Source: an uncultured Luteimonas sp.
Lineage (GTDB): Bacteria > Pseudomonadota > Gammaproteobacteria > Xanthomonadales > Xanthomonadaceae
Reading direction: 5' to 3'
DNA length: 64,000 bases
Assembly (NCBI GenBank): GCA_938008415.1
Contig: CALLKI010000080.1
Span: 1-64,000 of the forward strand
Made by a program: the position numbers and the translations under genes
The notes under the pieces: generated by a model
Databases searched by the model: none
Seen by the model: the letters and a program-made list of their open reading frames with translations, nothing else
Told to the model about the DNA's origin: nothing
Part shown: positions 8,667 through 17,790 of the stretch, in pieces
Layout: every line of letters begins with the position of its first letter
How positions within the stretch are numbered: the first letter of the stretch is position 1

Positions 8667-10001
8667 TCAGGCCGGGGCGAAGGCCTCGCGGGTGAGGTTG
8701 ACCGGGTCGCCGTCGGTGACCACGAGGTTGTCCTCGATGCGGATGCCGCCGTAGGGGCGGAACGTCTCGACCCGGCCCCAGTCCACAGCCTCGCCTAGGC
8801 CCCTGGCCTTCAGGTCGTCGAGCAGCATGTCGATGAAGTAGATGCCCGGCTCGTTGGTCACCACCATGCCAGGCTCGAGCGTGCGGGTCAGGCGCAGGTG
8901 GGGGTGGCCGTCCGGCTTCGGGATGGTGCCGCCGCTGTCGGAGGCGGCGAAGCCGGCGACGTCATGCACCTGCAGGCCGATGCCGTGGCCGATGCCGTGC
9001 GGGAAGAATGCGCTGCTGATGCCACGCTCGACCGCTTCCTCCGGCGTGACACGGATGATCCCGAACTCGCGCAGCACCTGCGACAGCGCGAGGTGCGCGA
9101 ACAGGTGCACCTGGCGGTAGTCGTTGCCGGCGCGGAAGCGCTGGGCGATGTCCCCGCGCTGCATGCGGTCCACGGCGTCGACCAGCGCCTGGAACTCGCT
9201 GCCGGGGTCGCTGGCGTAGGTGCGGGTGATGTCGCAGGCGTAGCCGCCGTAGCTGGCGCCGGCGTCGATCAGGAAGCTGCGCACCTGCTTCGGCGGCACC
9301 CGGTCCAGCTCGGTGTAGTGCAGCACCGCGCCGTGCTCGTTGAGCGCGACGATGTTGCTGTAGGGCAGCTCGGTGGCGTCCTGCCCGGCGGCCTGGCAGT
9401 AGGCGAGGTGGATGCCGAACTCGCTGGCGCCGGCGCGGAACGCGCGCTCGGCCGCACGGTGCGCGCGCACGCCGATGCGCGTGGCCTCGCGCATCATCTC
9501 GATCTCGTAGGGCGTCTTGAACGCGCGGTGGTACTCGAGGTAGTCGAGCACCGGCCGGGGGTTGTTCGGCGCGAATGCGCCGTAGTTGCCCAGGGCGCTC
9601 TGGGGCTCGCCGAGGATGGCGCAGCGCGCGGCGTTCTTCGGCAGGTGCTGCAGCGCCTCCTCGGGCCTGCGGATCACCACGATGTCGAAGTGTTCCACCC
9701 ACCAGCCGCTTGGCGCCTGCGGCACCACGTGCCAGTAGTCCCGCGGCTGCAGGTAGATCAGCCTCGGCCTTTCGCCGGGCGTGACCACCAGCCAGCTGCC
9801 CGGGTTCCGGGTCAGCGGCAGCCAGTGCTTGAACTGCGGGTTGGCCGCGTACGGGTAGTCACGGTCGTCGAACACCTGGTAGTGCACGGTGCCGCTGGGC
9901 ACCACGAGGTGGTCGAAGCCGCCGCGCTCGAGCGCGGCCGCGGCGCGGGCCTGCAGGGTGGCGAGGTGGTCGGCGTAGAGCCGTGCTGCGGCAAGTGACA
10001 T
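8667..10001 (-). CDS. pepQ: Xaa-Pro dipeptidase
   Basis: 444-aa prolidase (M24B) that splits Xaa-Pro dipeptides. The metal-binding set is present: LIDAGASYGGYACDITRTY, HGIGHGIGLQVHD, NEPGIYF and GIRIEDN. The N-terminal WLPLTRNPGSWLVV and YWHVVPQ blocks are typical of PepQ and distinguish it from pepP. It is convergent to pepP across a 212-bp gap (8455-8666) in which I see no gene or clear terminator. Having both M24 enzymes side by side gives this locus complementary proline-peptide turnover. Confidence 0.94.
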   Translation of the reverse strand: MSLAAARLYADHLATLQARAAAALERGGFDHLVVPSGTVHYQVFDDRDYPYAANPQFKHWLPLTRNPGSWLVVTPGERPRLIYLQPRDYWHVVPQAPSGWWVEHFDIVVIRRPEEALQHLPKNAARCAILGEPQSALGNYGAFAPNNPRPVLDYLEYHRAFKTPYEIEMMREATRIGVRAHRAAERAFRAGASEFGIHLAYCQAAGQDATELPYSNIVALNEHGAVLHYTELDRVPPKQVRSFLIDAGASYGGYACDITRTYASDPGSEFQALVDAVDRMQRGDIAQRFRAGNDYRQVHLFAHLALSQVLREFGIIRVTPEEAVERGISSAFFPHGIGHGIGLQVHDVAGFAASDSGGTIPKPDGHPHLRLTRTLEPGMVVTNEPGIYFIDMLLDDLKARGLGEAVDWGRVETFRPYGGIRIEDNLVVTDGDPVNLTREAFAPA

Positions 10002-10078
10002 CGTGCACGATCCGTCGGGGGAACAACGCCGCTATTCTGCCGCAAGCGGTCCGGTGCCGCAGTGGGCGGCGCTGTCCG

Positions 10079-10426
10079 CTATTCGTAATGGCCACCCGGG
10101 GACTCGATCCACTGCCGGATGCGGCGCGCGTGCTTTCCCTCCACGGCGATGAAGCGGAAGCCCGCCCAGGACTGGCCCGGCGCGCTGGCATTGTCCATCC
10201 ACAGCAGGTGCGCGCCGACTTCCACCGGCGCCGGGTCCTCCCCGCCCGGCAGCACGAAGCTGAACTGGTACAGGGCGTCGTCGACCAGTGGTTCGCTTGC
10301 GATCAGCAGCATGCCGGTCTGCGACAGGTTGCCGAGGCGGCCGGCGACGCGCCCGGTCATGGTGTCGGTGACCAGGATCGTGTCGGGGGCCTTGCGGCGC
10401 CTGGCGCGGCGGAATTCGTGGATCAT
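10079..10426 (-). CDS. PilZ domain protein
   Basis: 115-aa single-domain PilZ protein, a likely c-di-GMP receptor. The N-terminal arginine motif (RRARRRK, about residues 6-12) and the second motif NLSQTGM (N/DxSxxG) are both present, so ligand binding is plausible. The ATG overlaps the stop of the upstream DUF1631 gene (ATGA), indicating one transcript. The partner enzyme is unknown; the GGDEF-EAL gene 4-6 kb away is a candidate source or sink of the ligand. Confidence 0.87.
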   Translation of the reverse strand: MIHEFRRARRRKAPDTILVTDTMTGRVAGRLGNLSQTGMLLIASEPLVDDALYQFSFVLPGGEDPAPVEVGAHLLWMDNASAPGQSWAGFRFIAVEGKHARRIRQWIESPGGHYE

Positions 10427-12783
10427 GCGTCGTGCTTCCCGGAAGCGTCCCCGCCGCCGAGCCCGGCGAAGCTGCGCAGCGCGTTGACCGTCGCCTGCCA
10501 GGCGCGGTCGACGAGGCTCGCGCGGTCGGCGGTGACGATGCGCGCCTGACCCCGGGCGAGGAGGCGTGCCACGGCGTCGAGCGACTGTTCGCCGACGCGC
10601 TGGCCATGCTGGTTCACGAACAGGGCATTGTCGGTGACGGTGCTGTACCACGACAGCCGGCGCCGGACCATGTCGCCCTGCTGGTTGACCTGGAACTCGA
10701 TCCAGGTGCCGAAGGGCAGGCTGCGCAGCTGTTCGTAGTGCTGCTGTTCCTCGGGTGTGCGCGGCGGCAGCTTCGGCCGGGCGGCCCTGGAATCCTCGCC
10801 CAGCCGCGTGCGCGCCTTGAGCTTCATCGCCAGTTCGGTGCGCGAGGCCGAGTCCTCGTCCTGCCCGCTGCCGGCCAGGCGCCTGGCGATGACCGAGGCT
10901 TCCTCGCCGTGGTAGCCGACCTGCCCCAGCGAGGACTCGATGTGCGCGGCGAGCTCCGGGTCCGGCGTGGCGTCCTCACGCGCGCCCGCCTCGACGATCT
11001 TCTTCGTGGCTTCCAGCTGCCGGAGCCATGCGTCGGATTCCTCGCCCTGCCGCAGCAGGGTCAGGGTGAGCACGTCAGCCCAGGCCTGGTTGAGCAGCGC
11101 GAGGGTGAATTTCGGCAGACGGCGGTCGCCGATGATGCGCTCCATCGCCTCCGCGGCGCGGAGCTTGGCGATCTCGAGCTTCTCCTTGCCGCGCGCGGCC
11201 TCGGCATGCCGTTTCTCCAGCAGTTCGGCCTTGCGCACCTGCGCCTGCAGGTACGCCTGCAGGCGCTCGTTGGAGGCGGCGAAGACCGAGGCGTCGCCGT
11301 CGTAGTGCTCGACGACGTGGTTGACCGCCTGCTGCAGCGGGATCAGGAATTGCGGGTCGAAGTCGCTGTCGTCCAGCCACCTGGCCGCGTTGCCCGCGAC
11401 GGTGTCGAGCAGCTGTCGCGCGGGGTGGCGGCTGCGCACGAAGAAGCTGCGGTCGAGCAGGGCCAGCCGCAGCAGCGGCACCTGCAGGCGCCGGACGAGC
11501 GCCGCGGCCGGGGCGTCGCGGCGGATTTCCTCCTCCAGGTGCGTGAACAGCATCTGCAGGAGCTCGAAGGCGTCGTTGTCCTGCGGCGAGAGGTCGGCGC
11601 CGGTGCCGTGCCGCTGGCGCGCCTGCGCCAGCAGGATCTGCTTGATGTCCGAGAAGGTCTGCGGCGCGCCCGGCGTGGATGGCGACTGGGCCTGCAACTG
11701 GCGCAGCGCGGAGAACACGTCGTCGGTGCTGAGCTGCAGGCGCGGCCGGGACGCGGTGTCCGGGCGCAGCTTGCCCAGCAGTTCGCGACGGCCCGCCAGC
11801 AGCCGGGTCAGCTTCTCGAGGGCGACGGATTCGTCTTCCTCCTCCTCCGGCCCCGGGGGATCGCCCGGCCAGGCCGTGTACGGGCGGGGGCCGCGCCAGC
11901 CGCCCCTTGGCGCCCCGGAGGGTTGCGGGCCGGGAGGCGGGGCGGTGCGTGCGCCATCGGGGGATGCTGCGGGGGGGGACGCCGGGGTGTCTCCCGCGGG
12001 GCCGGCCTGCCGGGCGGGTTCGTCGGCGTCCGGCTCCGACCGGTCCGTGCGCGCGACCGGGGCGGGGCGCGTGCGTACCGGGACAAAGGTCAGGCCGGGC
12101 AGGATCCCCGCGTGGTCGAGCTGCTCGTCCAGCCGCTCGAGCACGCGGGCGTACGACGACATCACGTGCCGGTCGAAGATCCGGTACAGCAGCAGCCGCG
12201 AGTCGTGTTCGATCTCGAGGGCGTGCGCGGCGGCGCGGATCGCCCGGCACAGGGCCTGTGGTCCGAGCGGCAGGCGTTCGCCGTCGAACGCCGGGGTCCC
12301 GGCGAGCACGCCGAAACGCTGCCCCAGCAGGTGCAGCGCGAGGTTCGCCCGGCCTTCCTGCCGGGTGGCGATCTCGTGCAGCACGGTGTTTTCGTCCATC
12401 ACCGCCTCGTCGACCAGGCTGAGCCTGCCGAAGCCGCCGGAGAACGGGGCCGGATCGGAAGCCTCCGGCGCGGGCGCGGGCGGGGTGCGGATGGCCGCCA
12501 GCGACGCCTCCAGTTCCAGCATGAAGTGCGGTACCAGGTCGGAACGGCTGGTGCGGAACGTGCGCAGGGTTTCCATGTACCCCGACATCTGGCCCGGGTT
12601 GCGGGCCTGGTCGGCCAGCCGGAACAGTTCCTGCTCGAACTCCTCGAGCATGCGGGCAAGACCGTTGTCCAGCTCCTGGGATACCAGGGCGAGCGCCAGC
12701 TCCAGCGCCTTGCGCACGCGCCCGGGCAGCTGGGCGGCCGCCAGGGTGCGGGGCGTGTTCTCCGGGCGGGACGTCGTCGGCAT
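10423..12783 (-). CDS. DUF1631 family protein
   Basis: 786-aa protein with the layout of the DUF1631 family (sometimes mis-named thymidine phosphorylase). A helical N-terminal third (about 20-215) is followed by a Pro/Ala-rich disordered linker (about 235-310) and a helical middle. A conserved C-terminal region (about 680-760, with FGTWIEFQVNQQGD and NALFVNQHGQRVGE) looks like a beta-barrel. By eye I suspect this segment is PilZ-like, but the arginine motif is not clear. No catalytic motif is seen. A good ribosome site (GGAGGG) precedes the ATG. Translational coupling to the PilZ gene suggests a shared function. The 228-bp upstream gap (12784-13011) holds no recognisable gene. Confidence 0.82.
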   Translation of the reverse strand: MPTTSRPENTPRTLAAAQLPGRVRKALELALALVSQELDNGLARMLEEFEQELFRLADQARNPGQMSGYMETLRTFRTSRSDLVPHFMLELEASLAAIRTPPAPAPEASDPAPFSGGFGRLSLVDEAVMDENTVLHEIATRQEGRANLALHLLGQRFGVLAGTPAFDGERLPLGPQALCRAIRAAAHALEIEHDSRLLLYRIFDRHVMSSYARVLERLDEQLDHAGILPGLTFVPVRTRPAPVARTDRSEPDADEPARQAGPAGDTPASPPAASPDGARTAPPPGPQPSGAPRGGWRGPRPYTAWPGDPPGPEEEEDESVALEKLTRLLAGRRELLGKLRPDTASRPRLQLSTDDVFSALRQLQAQSPSTPGAPQTFSDIKQILLAQARQRHGTGADLSPQDNDAFELLQMLFTHLEEEIRRDAPAAALVRRLQVPLLRLALLDRSFFVRSRHPARQLLDTVAGNAARWLDDSDFDPQFLIPLQQAVNHVVEHYDGDASVFAASNERLQAYLQAQVRKAELLEKRHAEAARGKEKLEIAKLRAAEAMERIIGDRRLPKFTLALLNQAWADVLTLTLLRQGEESDAWLRQLEATKKIVEAGAREDATPDPELAAHIESSLGQVGYHGEEASVIARRLAGSGQDEDSASRTELAMKLKARTRLGEDSRAARPKLPPRTPEEQQHYEQLRSLPFGTWIEFQVNQQGDMVRRRLSWYSTVTDNALFVNQHGQRVGEQSLDAVARLLARGQARIVTADRASLVDRAWQATVNALRSFAGLGGGDASGKHDA

Positions 12784-13011
12784 GCGCCCTCCGGTGTTTC
12801 AGTCCCTGCGTGCCCGCAGGGCTGCCCGGACCTGCCGGATGCGCCGGATCGACCTCGCGTGCATGTCTGTCATCGTCCCCCCTTGCCCGTCCCTGTCCGG
12901 CTCAGGTCCCTCCCCCCGGGGGACTGGTGGCATCCTGCCCGTGCCGGAATCGTTTCCTGGGCCTTTCTTAGCATGCCGCCTCGACCGGGGCCAACCCGGG
13001 CGGGTGCCGGG

Positions 13012-14208
13012 TCACGGGCCGTCATGCAGGAACAGGGCGATCACGTCGTTGGTGAAGCGGCGGCCCAGCGCGGTGGGCCGCACCCGGTCTCCCCCGACTT
13101 CCAGCCAGCCACGGCCGGCAGCCTGTGCCAGCCCGGTGGCGATGGCGTCCCGCCCGAGACCGGTGCGGGCCTCGAACGCGTCCAGGGAAAAGCCCTCGAC
13201 CAGGCGCAGGGCGTTGAGCATGAACTCGAACGGGCGCTGGTCCGGGGTGACCCGTTCCTCGCCGCCGATGGCCCCGGCGGTGCCTGCGGCTGCCATGTAC
13301 GCGGCCGGATGGCGCAGCTTCCAGCGGCGCAGGATCGCCTGCTCCGCGCCCAGGGTGAGCTTGCCGTGGGCGCCGGCGCCGATCCCCAGGTAATCGCCAT
13401 AGCGCCAGTAGTTGAGGTTGTGCGCGCACTGCCGACCGGGACGGGCGTAGGCGCTGACTTCGTACTGGGCGTAGCCGGCCTCCGCCAGCAGTGCCTGGCA
13501 GCGTTCCTGCATGTCCCAGGCCTGGTCCTCGTCGGGCAGTCCCCCGGGTGGCCGCGCTGCGAACAGGGTGTTGGGCTCCAGGGTGAGCTGGTAGTGGGAG
13601 ATGTGCGCGGGGGCCAGCGCGACCGCGCGTTCGACGTCGCGGACGGCCATGTCCGGGGTCTGGCCGGGCAGTGCGTACATCAGGTCCAGGTTGATGTTGT
13701 CCAGCCCGGCGTCCTGCGCCAGCTTCACCGCCGCCTCGGCCTCGCCGCTGTCGTGGATGCGACCCAGCCGTTGCAGGCAGCCGTCGTCGAAGCTCTGGAC
13801 CCCGAGGCTGATCCGGTTCACGCCGGCGCGGCGGTAGTCCGCGAAGCGGCCGTGCTCGACGGTGCCGGGATTGGTCTCGAGGGTGATCTCCGCGTCCGGC
13901 GCGAAGCGCAGGCGCGCGCTGGCGCCCTGCAGGAATCGGTCGATCGCGTCGGCCGGGAACAGGCTCGGGGTGCCGCCGCCGAAGAACACGCTGTGCACCG
14001 TGCGCCTCCAGGCCAGCGGCAGGTCGTGGTCGAGGTCGGCGAGCAGCGCGTCGACGTAGGCCTCGTACGGCGGCACGCCGCGGGCGGGGTGCGAGTTGAA
14101 GTCGCAGTACGGGCACTTGCGCACGCACCAGGGCATGTGCACGTACAGCGACAGCGGCGGCGGGGTCAGCATCGTGGCATTGCGGGCGCCGGCAGGGCGT
14201 GCATCCAT
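13012..14208 (-). CDS. hemW: Radical SAM heme chaperone HemW
   Basis: 398-aa HemW, formerly misannotated as oxygen-independent coproporphyrinogen III oxidase. The radical SAM cluster motif CVRKCPYC (Cys28, Cys32, Cys35) is followed by FFGGGTPSLF, ETNPGTVE and RISLGVQSF, all HemW/HemN-like, with a winged C-terminal domain. It lacks the extra N-terminal region of true HemN. The ATG at 14208 overlaps the rdgB stop (TAATG); a second in-frame ATG at 14172 would give 386 aa and is also plausible. It is the last gene of an rph-rdgB-hemW operon. Confidence 0.93.
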   Translation of the reverse strand: MDARPAGARNATMLTPPPLSLYVHMPWCVRKCPYCDFNSHPARGVPPYEAYVDALLADLDHDLPLAWRRTVHSVFFGGGTPSLFPADAIDRFLQGASARLRFAPDAEITLETNPGTVEHGRFADYRRAGVNRISLGVQSFDDGCLQRLGRIHDSGEAEAAVKLAQDAGLDNINLDLMYALPGQTPDMAVRDVERAVALAPAHISHYQLTLEPNTLFAARPPGGLPDEDQAWDMQERCQALLAEAGYAQYEVSAYARPGRQCAHNLNYWRYGDYLGIGAGAHGKLTLGAEQAILRRWKLRHPAAYMAAAGTAGAIGGEERVTPDQRPFEFMLNALRLVEGFSLDAFEARTGLGRDAIATGLAQAAGRGWLEVGGDRVRPTALGRRFTNDVIALFLHDGP

Positions 14209-14816
14209 TACAGCAGTTCGCCCAGGCGCCCGCGCAGCAGCGCCAGCGCCCGGCCGCGGTGGCTGATGCGGTTCTTCTCCGCCATCGGCATCTCCGCGGC
14301 GGTCAGACCGGCGTCCGGATCGAGGAACACCGGGTCGTAGCCGTGCCCGCCGCTGCCGCGGCGTTCGCGCAGGATGCGGCCGTGCCACACGCCCTCGACC
14401 ACGATCGGGCGCGGGTCCCCCGGGTGGCGCAGCAGCGCCAGCGCGCAGACGAAGTGCGCCGTGCGCCGCGCGTCCTCCACGCCGTCCAGTTCCGCCAGCA
14501 GGCGGTCGATGTTGGCGTCGGCGTTGCCGTGGCCGCCGGCGTAGCGCGCCGAGTACAGGCCCGGCGCGCCGCCGAGCGCGTCCACGCACAGCCCGGAATC
14601 GTCGGCCAGCGCCGGCAGTCCCGTGGCACGGCTGGCGTGGCGCGCCTTGAGGATGGCGTTCTCGATGAAGCTCAGGCCGGTTTCCTCGGCGTCCGGCACG
14701 CCGAACTCGGCCTGCGCGCGCACGCGGATGCCCCGGCCCGCCAGCAGGGCGCGGAACTCCTCCAGCTTGCCGGCGTTGTTCGAGGCGAGGACCAGTTCGC
14801 GTGGCGCCCCGCTCAT
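14208..14816 (-). CDS. rdgB: Non-canonical purine NTP pyrophosphatase (dITP/XTP)
   Basis: 202-aa HAM1/RdgB hydrolase that removes dITP, ITP and XTP from the nucleotide pool. Signatures: LVLASNNAGKLEEF near the N-terminus, ALADDSGLCVDALGG in the middle and the substrate loop GGHGYDPVF, HRGRAL near the end. The ATG overlaps the RNase PH stop by 4 nt (ATGA), and the stop overlaps the hemW start. The rph-rdgB-hemW order is common in proteobacteria. Confidence 0.96.
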   Translation of the reverse strand: MSGAPRELVLASNNAGKLEEFRALLAGRGIRVRAQAEFGVPDAEETGLSFIENAILKARHASRATGLPALADDSGLCVDALGGAPGLYSARYAGGHGNADANIDRLLAELDGVEDARRTAHFVCALALLRHPGDPRPIVVEGVWHGRILRERRGSGGHGYDPVFLDPDAGLTAAEMPMAEKNRISHRGRALALLRGRLGELL

Positions 14817-15538
14817 CGCGCCAGCGCCTCGCGCTGGAGCTCGAACAGGCGCGCGCAGCCGGCCGCGGCCAGTTCCAGCAGCGCGTCCAGTTCGTCGCGG
14901 CGGAAGGCGTGGCCTTCGGCGGTGCCCTGCAGCTCGATGAAGCCGCCGCCGTCGTTCATCACCACGTTCATGTCGGTGTCGCAGTCGCTGTCCTCGGCGT
15001 AGTCAAGGTCGAGCACCGGAACGCCGCGCCAGATCCCGACCGACACCGCGGCCACCGCGCCGTGGATCGGGTCGCGCCCGATCTCGCGCCGCGCAAGCAG
15101 CCAGCGCGCCGCGTCCACCAGCGCCACGTACGCGCCGGTGATCGCCGCGGTGCGGGTGCCACCGTCGGCCTGCAGCACGTCGCAGTCGAGGGTGATGGTG
15201 CGCTCGCCCAGCGCGCCGCGGTCCACGCAGGCGCGCAGCGCGCGGCCGATCAGGCGCTGGATCTCGAGGGTGCGGCCGCCCTGCCTGCCGCGGGCGGCCT
15301 CGCGCTCGCCGCGGGTGTGCGTGGCGCGCGGGAGCATGCCGTACTCGGCGGTCACCCAGCCTTCGCCCTTGCCGCGCAGGAAGGCGGGCACCTTGTTCTC
15401 GACGCTGGCGGTGCACAGCACGCGGGTGTCCCCGAAGGAGACCAGGACGGAGCCTTCCGCGTGGCGGGTGTACCCGCGTTCGATGCGGATTTCCCGCAAC
15501 TGGTCGGGGGCGCGGCCGCTTGGACGGACGATGCTCAT
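14813..15538 (-). CDS. rph: Ribonuclease PH
   Basis: 241-aa phosphorolytic 3'-5' exoribonuclease that trims tRNA 3' ends. The family blocks RPSGRAPDQLREIRIERGYT, SFGDTRVLCTASVE, WVTAEYGMLPRATHTR, RSLRA-like IGRALRACVD and the C-terminal DLDYAEDSDCDTDMNVVM-like segment (written here as DLDYAEDSDCDTD) are all present. Length is as expected (238 in E. coli). It is divergent from yicC with 64 bp between the start codons. Confidence 0.96.
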   Translation of the reverse strand: MSIVRPSGRAPDQLREIRIERGYTRHAEGSVLVSFGDTRVLCTASVENKVPAFLRGKGEGWVTAEYGMLPRATHTRGEREAARGRQGGRTLEIQRLIGRALRACVDRGALGERTITLDCDVLQADGGTRTAAITGAYVALVDAARWLLARREIGRDPIHGAVAAVSVGIWRGVPVLDLDYAEDSDCDTDMNVVMNDGGGFIELQGTAEGHAFRRDELDALLELAAAGCARLFELQREALAR

Positions 15539-15602
15539 GCGGATCGGGCAGGGAAAGGGGCGTCAGATTACCATTGGCGGCCCGGCAACCATGGAGTCCC
15601 GG

Positions 15603-16466
15603 ATGGCCATCCGCAGCATGACCGCCTTCGCCTCCGGCGAGCTCGCCACCGAGTGGGGCGTGCTCGGCTGCGAGCTGCGTGCGGTCAACCACCGATTCCT
15701 CGAACTCGGCCTGCGCCTGCCGGAGGAGCTGCGCGCGCTGGAGCCCGTGCTGCGCGAGCGCGTCGGCGCGCGGGTCTCGCGCGGCAAGCTCGACCTGGCC
15801 CTGCGCCTGCGTCCGGCGGAAGGGTCCGGCGCGCTGGAGCTGGACGAGGCGCTGGTCGACCGGCTGGGCGCGCTCGCGCAGGCGCTGCAGGCCCGTTTCC
15901 CGGGGATGCACACCGAGTTCACCAGCCTGCTCCAGTTCCCCGGCGTCCTGCAGGCCCGTGCGGTCGACCCGGCCGCGATGCAGGAGGCGGTGCTGGCGCT
16001 GCTGGACCGGGTGCTCGACGGTTTCGTCGCCGCCCGCGAGCGCGAGGGCGCCAAGCTGGTCGCGGCGATCCTGGAGCGCGTGGACGGCATCGAGCGGATC
16101 GTGGGCGAGGTGCGCGCGCTGGTGCCGGCCATCCGTGCCGCGCAGCGGGCGAAGCTGGAGGCGCGGCTGGCGGAGCTGGCCCAGGCCGCCGACCCGGCCC
16201 GGGTCGAGCAGGAGCTCGTGCTGGCGCTGCAGAAGCTGGACGTGGACGAGGAGCTGGACCGGCTGGCCAGCCATGTCGAAGAGATTCGGCGGGTACTGTG
16301 CCAGCGCGAACCGGTGGGCCGTCGGCTGGACTTCCTGCTGCAGGAGTTCAATCGCGAGGCCAACACCCTGGGCAGCAAGTCGGTCGACGCCCGCACCTCG
16401 AACGCGGCGGTGGAACTGAAGGTGCTGATCGACCAGATCCGCGAACAGGTCCAGAACATCGAGTAG
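15603..16466 (+). CDS. yicC: YicC family endoribonuclease
   Basis: 287 aa, identical in length to E. coli YicC, an endoribonuclease family member implicated in RNA turnover. The conserved N-terminus MTAFASGE and RAVNHRFLELGLRLPEELR and the C-terminus GRRLDFLLQEFNREANTLG and KVLIDQIREQVQNIE are diagnostic. The ATG at 15603 is preferred over one 12 nt upstream because GGAG sits 6 nt before it. It precedes gmk, as in many gammaproteobacteria. Confidence 0.93.
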   Translation: MAIRSMTAFASGELATEWGVLGCELRAVNHRFLELGLRLPEELRALEPVLRERVGARVSRGKLDLALRLRPAEGSGALELDEALVDRLGALAQALQARFPGMHTEFTSLLQFPGVLQARAVDPAAMQEAVLALLDRVLDGFVAAREREGAKLVAAILERVDGIERIVGEVRALVPAIRAAQRAKLEARLAELAQAADPARVEQELVLALQKLDVDEELDRLASHVEEIRRVLCQREPVGRRLDFLLQEFNREANTLGSKSVDARTSNAAVELKVLIDQIREQVQNIE

Positions 16467-16592
16467 GGCGGGCCGGCGGCGGGGAACGCGGGGCGCGGAA
16501 GCGGTAGACTTTCCGGCCCGTGCGCCGTCCGCGCCTTCCGGCCGCCGCCCCGCACGGGCCTTCATCCCGTCCACGGACCCTTCGGCTTCCCG

Positions 16593-17213
16593 ATGCGCGG
16601 CACCCTGTTCATCGTTGCGGCACCTTCCGGCGCCGGAAAATCCAGCATCGTCAACGCCTGCCTGGCGCGCGACCGCAACATCAGCCTGTCCATCTCGTTC
16701 ACCTCGCGCGCGCCGCGCCCGGGCGAGCGCGACGCCGAGCACTACCACTTCGTCACCGAGCAGGAGTTCCAGCGCATGATCGAGGCGGGGGACTTCTTCG
16801 AGTACGCCCGCGTCCATGGCGACTGGAAGGGTACCGCCCGGCAGTCGGTGGAGCCTCTGCTGGAGGCCGGCCGGGACGTGCTGCTGGAGATCGACTGGCA
16901 GGGGGCGCAGCAGGTGAAGGCCAAGGTGCCCGACGCGGTCAGCGTGTTCATCCTGCCGCCGTCGCGCGCGGCGCTGGAGGAGCGCATGCGCAAGCGAGGC
17001 CAGGACAGCGAGGAGACCATCGCCCTGCGCATGGCCAACGCCCGCGAGGAGATGTCCCACCACGCCGAGTTCGACTACATCATCGTCAACGAGGTGTTCG
17101 AGACCGCGGTGGAGGAGATGTGCGCGATCTTCACCGCCAGCCGCCTGCGCAGGGTCCGGCAGGTGGAGCGCCACCGCGACCTGATCGCGGCGCTGTTGGC
17201 CCCGGACCCCTGA
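16593..17213 (+). CDS. gmk: Guanylate kinase
   Basis: Phosphorylates GMP to GDP with ATP. 206 aa with the P-loop APSGAGKSS (residues 10-18, Lys16), the GMP-binding SFTSRAPRPGE and HYHFV segment, EYARVHGDWKGT and the DWQGAQQVK element. It lies upstream of rpoZ and spoT, the conserved gmk-rpoZ-spoT order that joins guanine nucleotide supply to (p)ppGpp metabolism. Confidence 0.97.
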   Translation: MRGTLFIVAAPSGAGKSSIVNACLARDRNISLSISFTSRAPRPGERDAEHYHFVTEQEFQRMIEAGDFFEYARVHGDWKGTARQSVEPLLEAGRDVLLEIDWQGAQQVKAKVPDAVSVFILPPSRAALEERMRKRGQDSEETIALRMANAREEMSHHAEFDYIIVNEVFETAVEEMCAIFTASRLRRVRQVERHRDLIAALLAPDP

Positions 17214-17283
17214 GCGTCCGGGTCGGCCCGGTTACGGCCGGGGGTACCGTTCAGGCAAGTAACTGATTTTCCAAGGGGTGTGC

Positions 17284-17313
17284 TTGCCTCTTCCCGGGCG
17301 GACCCCATACAAT
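17284..17313 (+). promoter_or_regulatory. Probable rpoZ(-spoT) promoter
   Basis: TTGCCT (17284-17289) and TACAAT (17308-17313) with an 18-nt spacer, about 58 nt before the rpoZ ATG. Both boxes match sigma-70 consensus well (4/6 and 5/6), and the A/T content stands out in this GC-rich region. Confidence 0.55.
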
Positions 17314-17370
17314 GTCCAATCCCTTTCCGGAACCGAGATCGACGGCCAGCCGGCCGCCGGGAGACCTGTT

Positions 17371-17667
17371 ATGGCCCGCATCACCGTTGAAGACTGCCTG
17401 CAAGTCGTCGAGAACCGCTTCGAGCTGGTCATGATGGCCGCCAAGCGCGCCCGCCAGCTCGCCAATGGCGTCGAGCCCAGGATCGAGAACGAGACTGGCG
17501 ACAAGCCCACCGTCCTGGCCCTGCGCGAGATCGCCGCGCGCCGCATCGACCAGGCCTACATCGACGCCGTCGAGAAGGCCGAGCGCGAGCGCAAGGAGCG
17601 CGAGGCGCTGGAGTGGGCCGCCGCCGAGATGGTGGCCGCCGACGATGACATGAAGGGAGACGACTGA
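17371..17667 (+). CDS. rpoZ: RNA polymerase omega subunit
   Basis: 98-aa omega subunit, which helps RNA polymerase assembly and forms part of a ppGpp-binding site in proteobacteria. The start MARITVEDCL, NRFELVMMAAKRARQL and TVLALREIAA are near-invariant. A GGGAGA ribosome site precedes the ATG, which is chosen over an upstream in-frame extension lacking homology. It is followed after 123 bp by spoT. Confidence 0.97.
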   Translation: MARITVEDCLQVVENRFELVMMAAKRARQLANGVEPRIENETGDKPTVLALREIAARRIDQAYIDAVEKAERERKEREALEWAAAEMVAADDDMKGDD

Positions 17668-17790
17668 CACCCGGATCGGCGCGGACCGGCAACCGGTCCC
17701 GCCGCGCCGGCGCGGCGGCAGGCCCGCCCCGGGGATGCGCCGGCCGCCCCGCTGTTTCCCCGTTGCGCCGTTTCGCCTTAGGCTGGCCCC

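Noticed and set aside
10432..14340. A 1302-codon open frame on the plus strand
   Set aside because: It is antisense to the DUF1631, hemW and rdgB genes and has no recognisable domain; long antisense frames are expected at about 70% GC.
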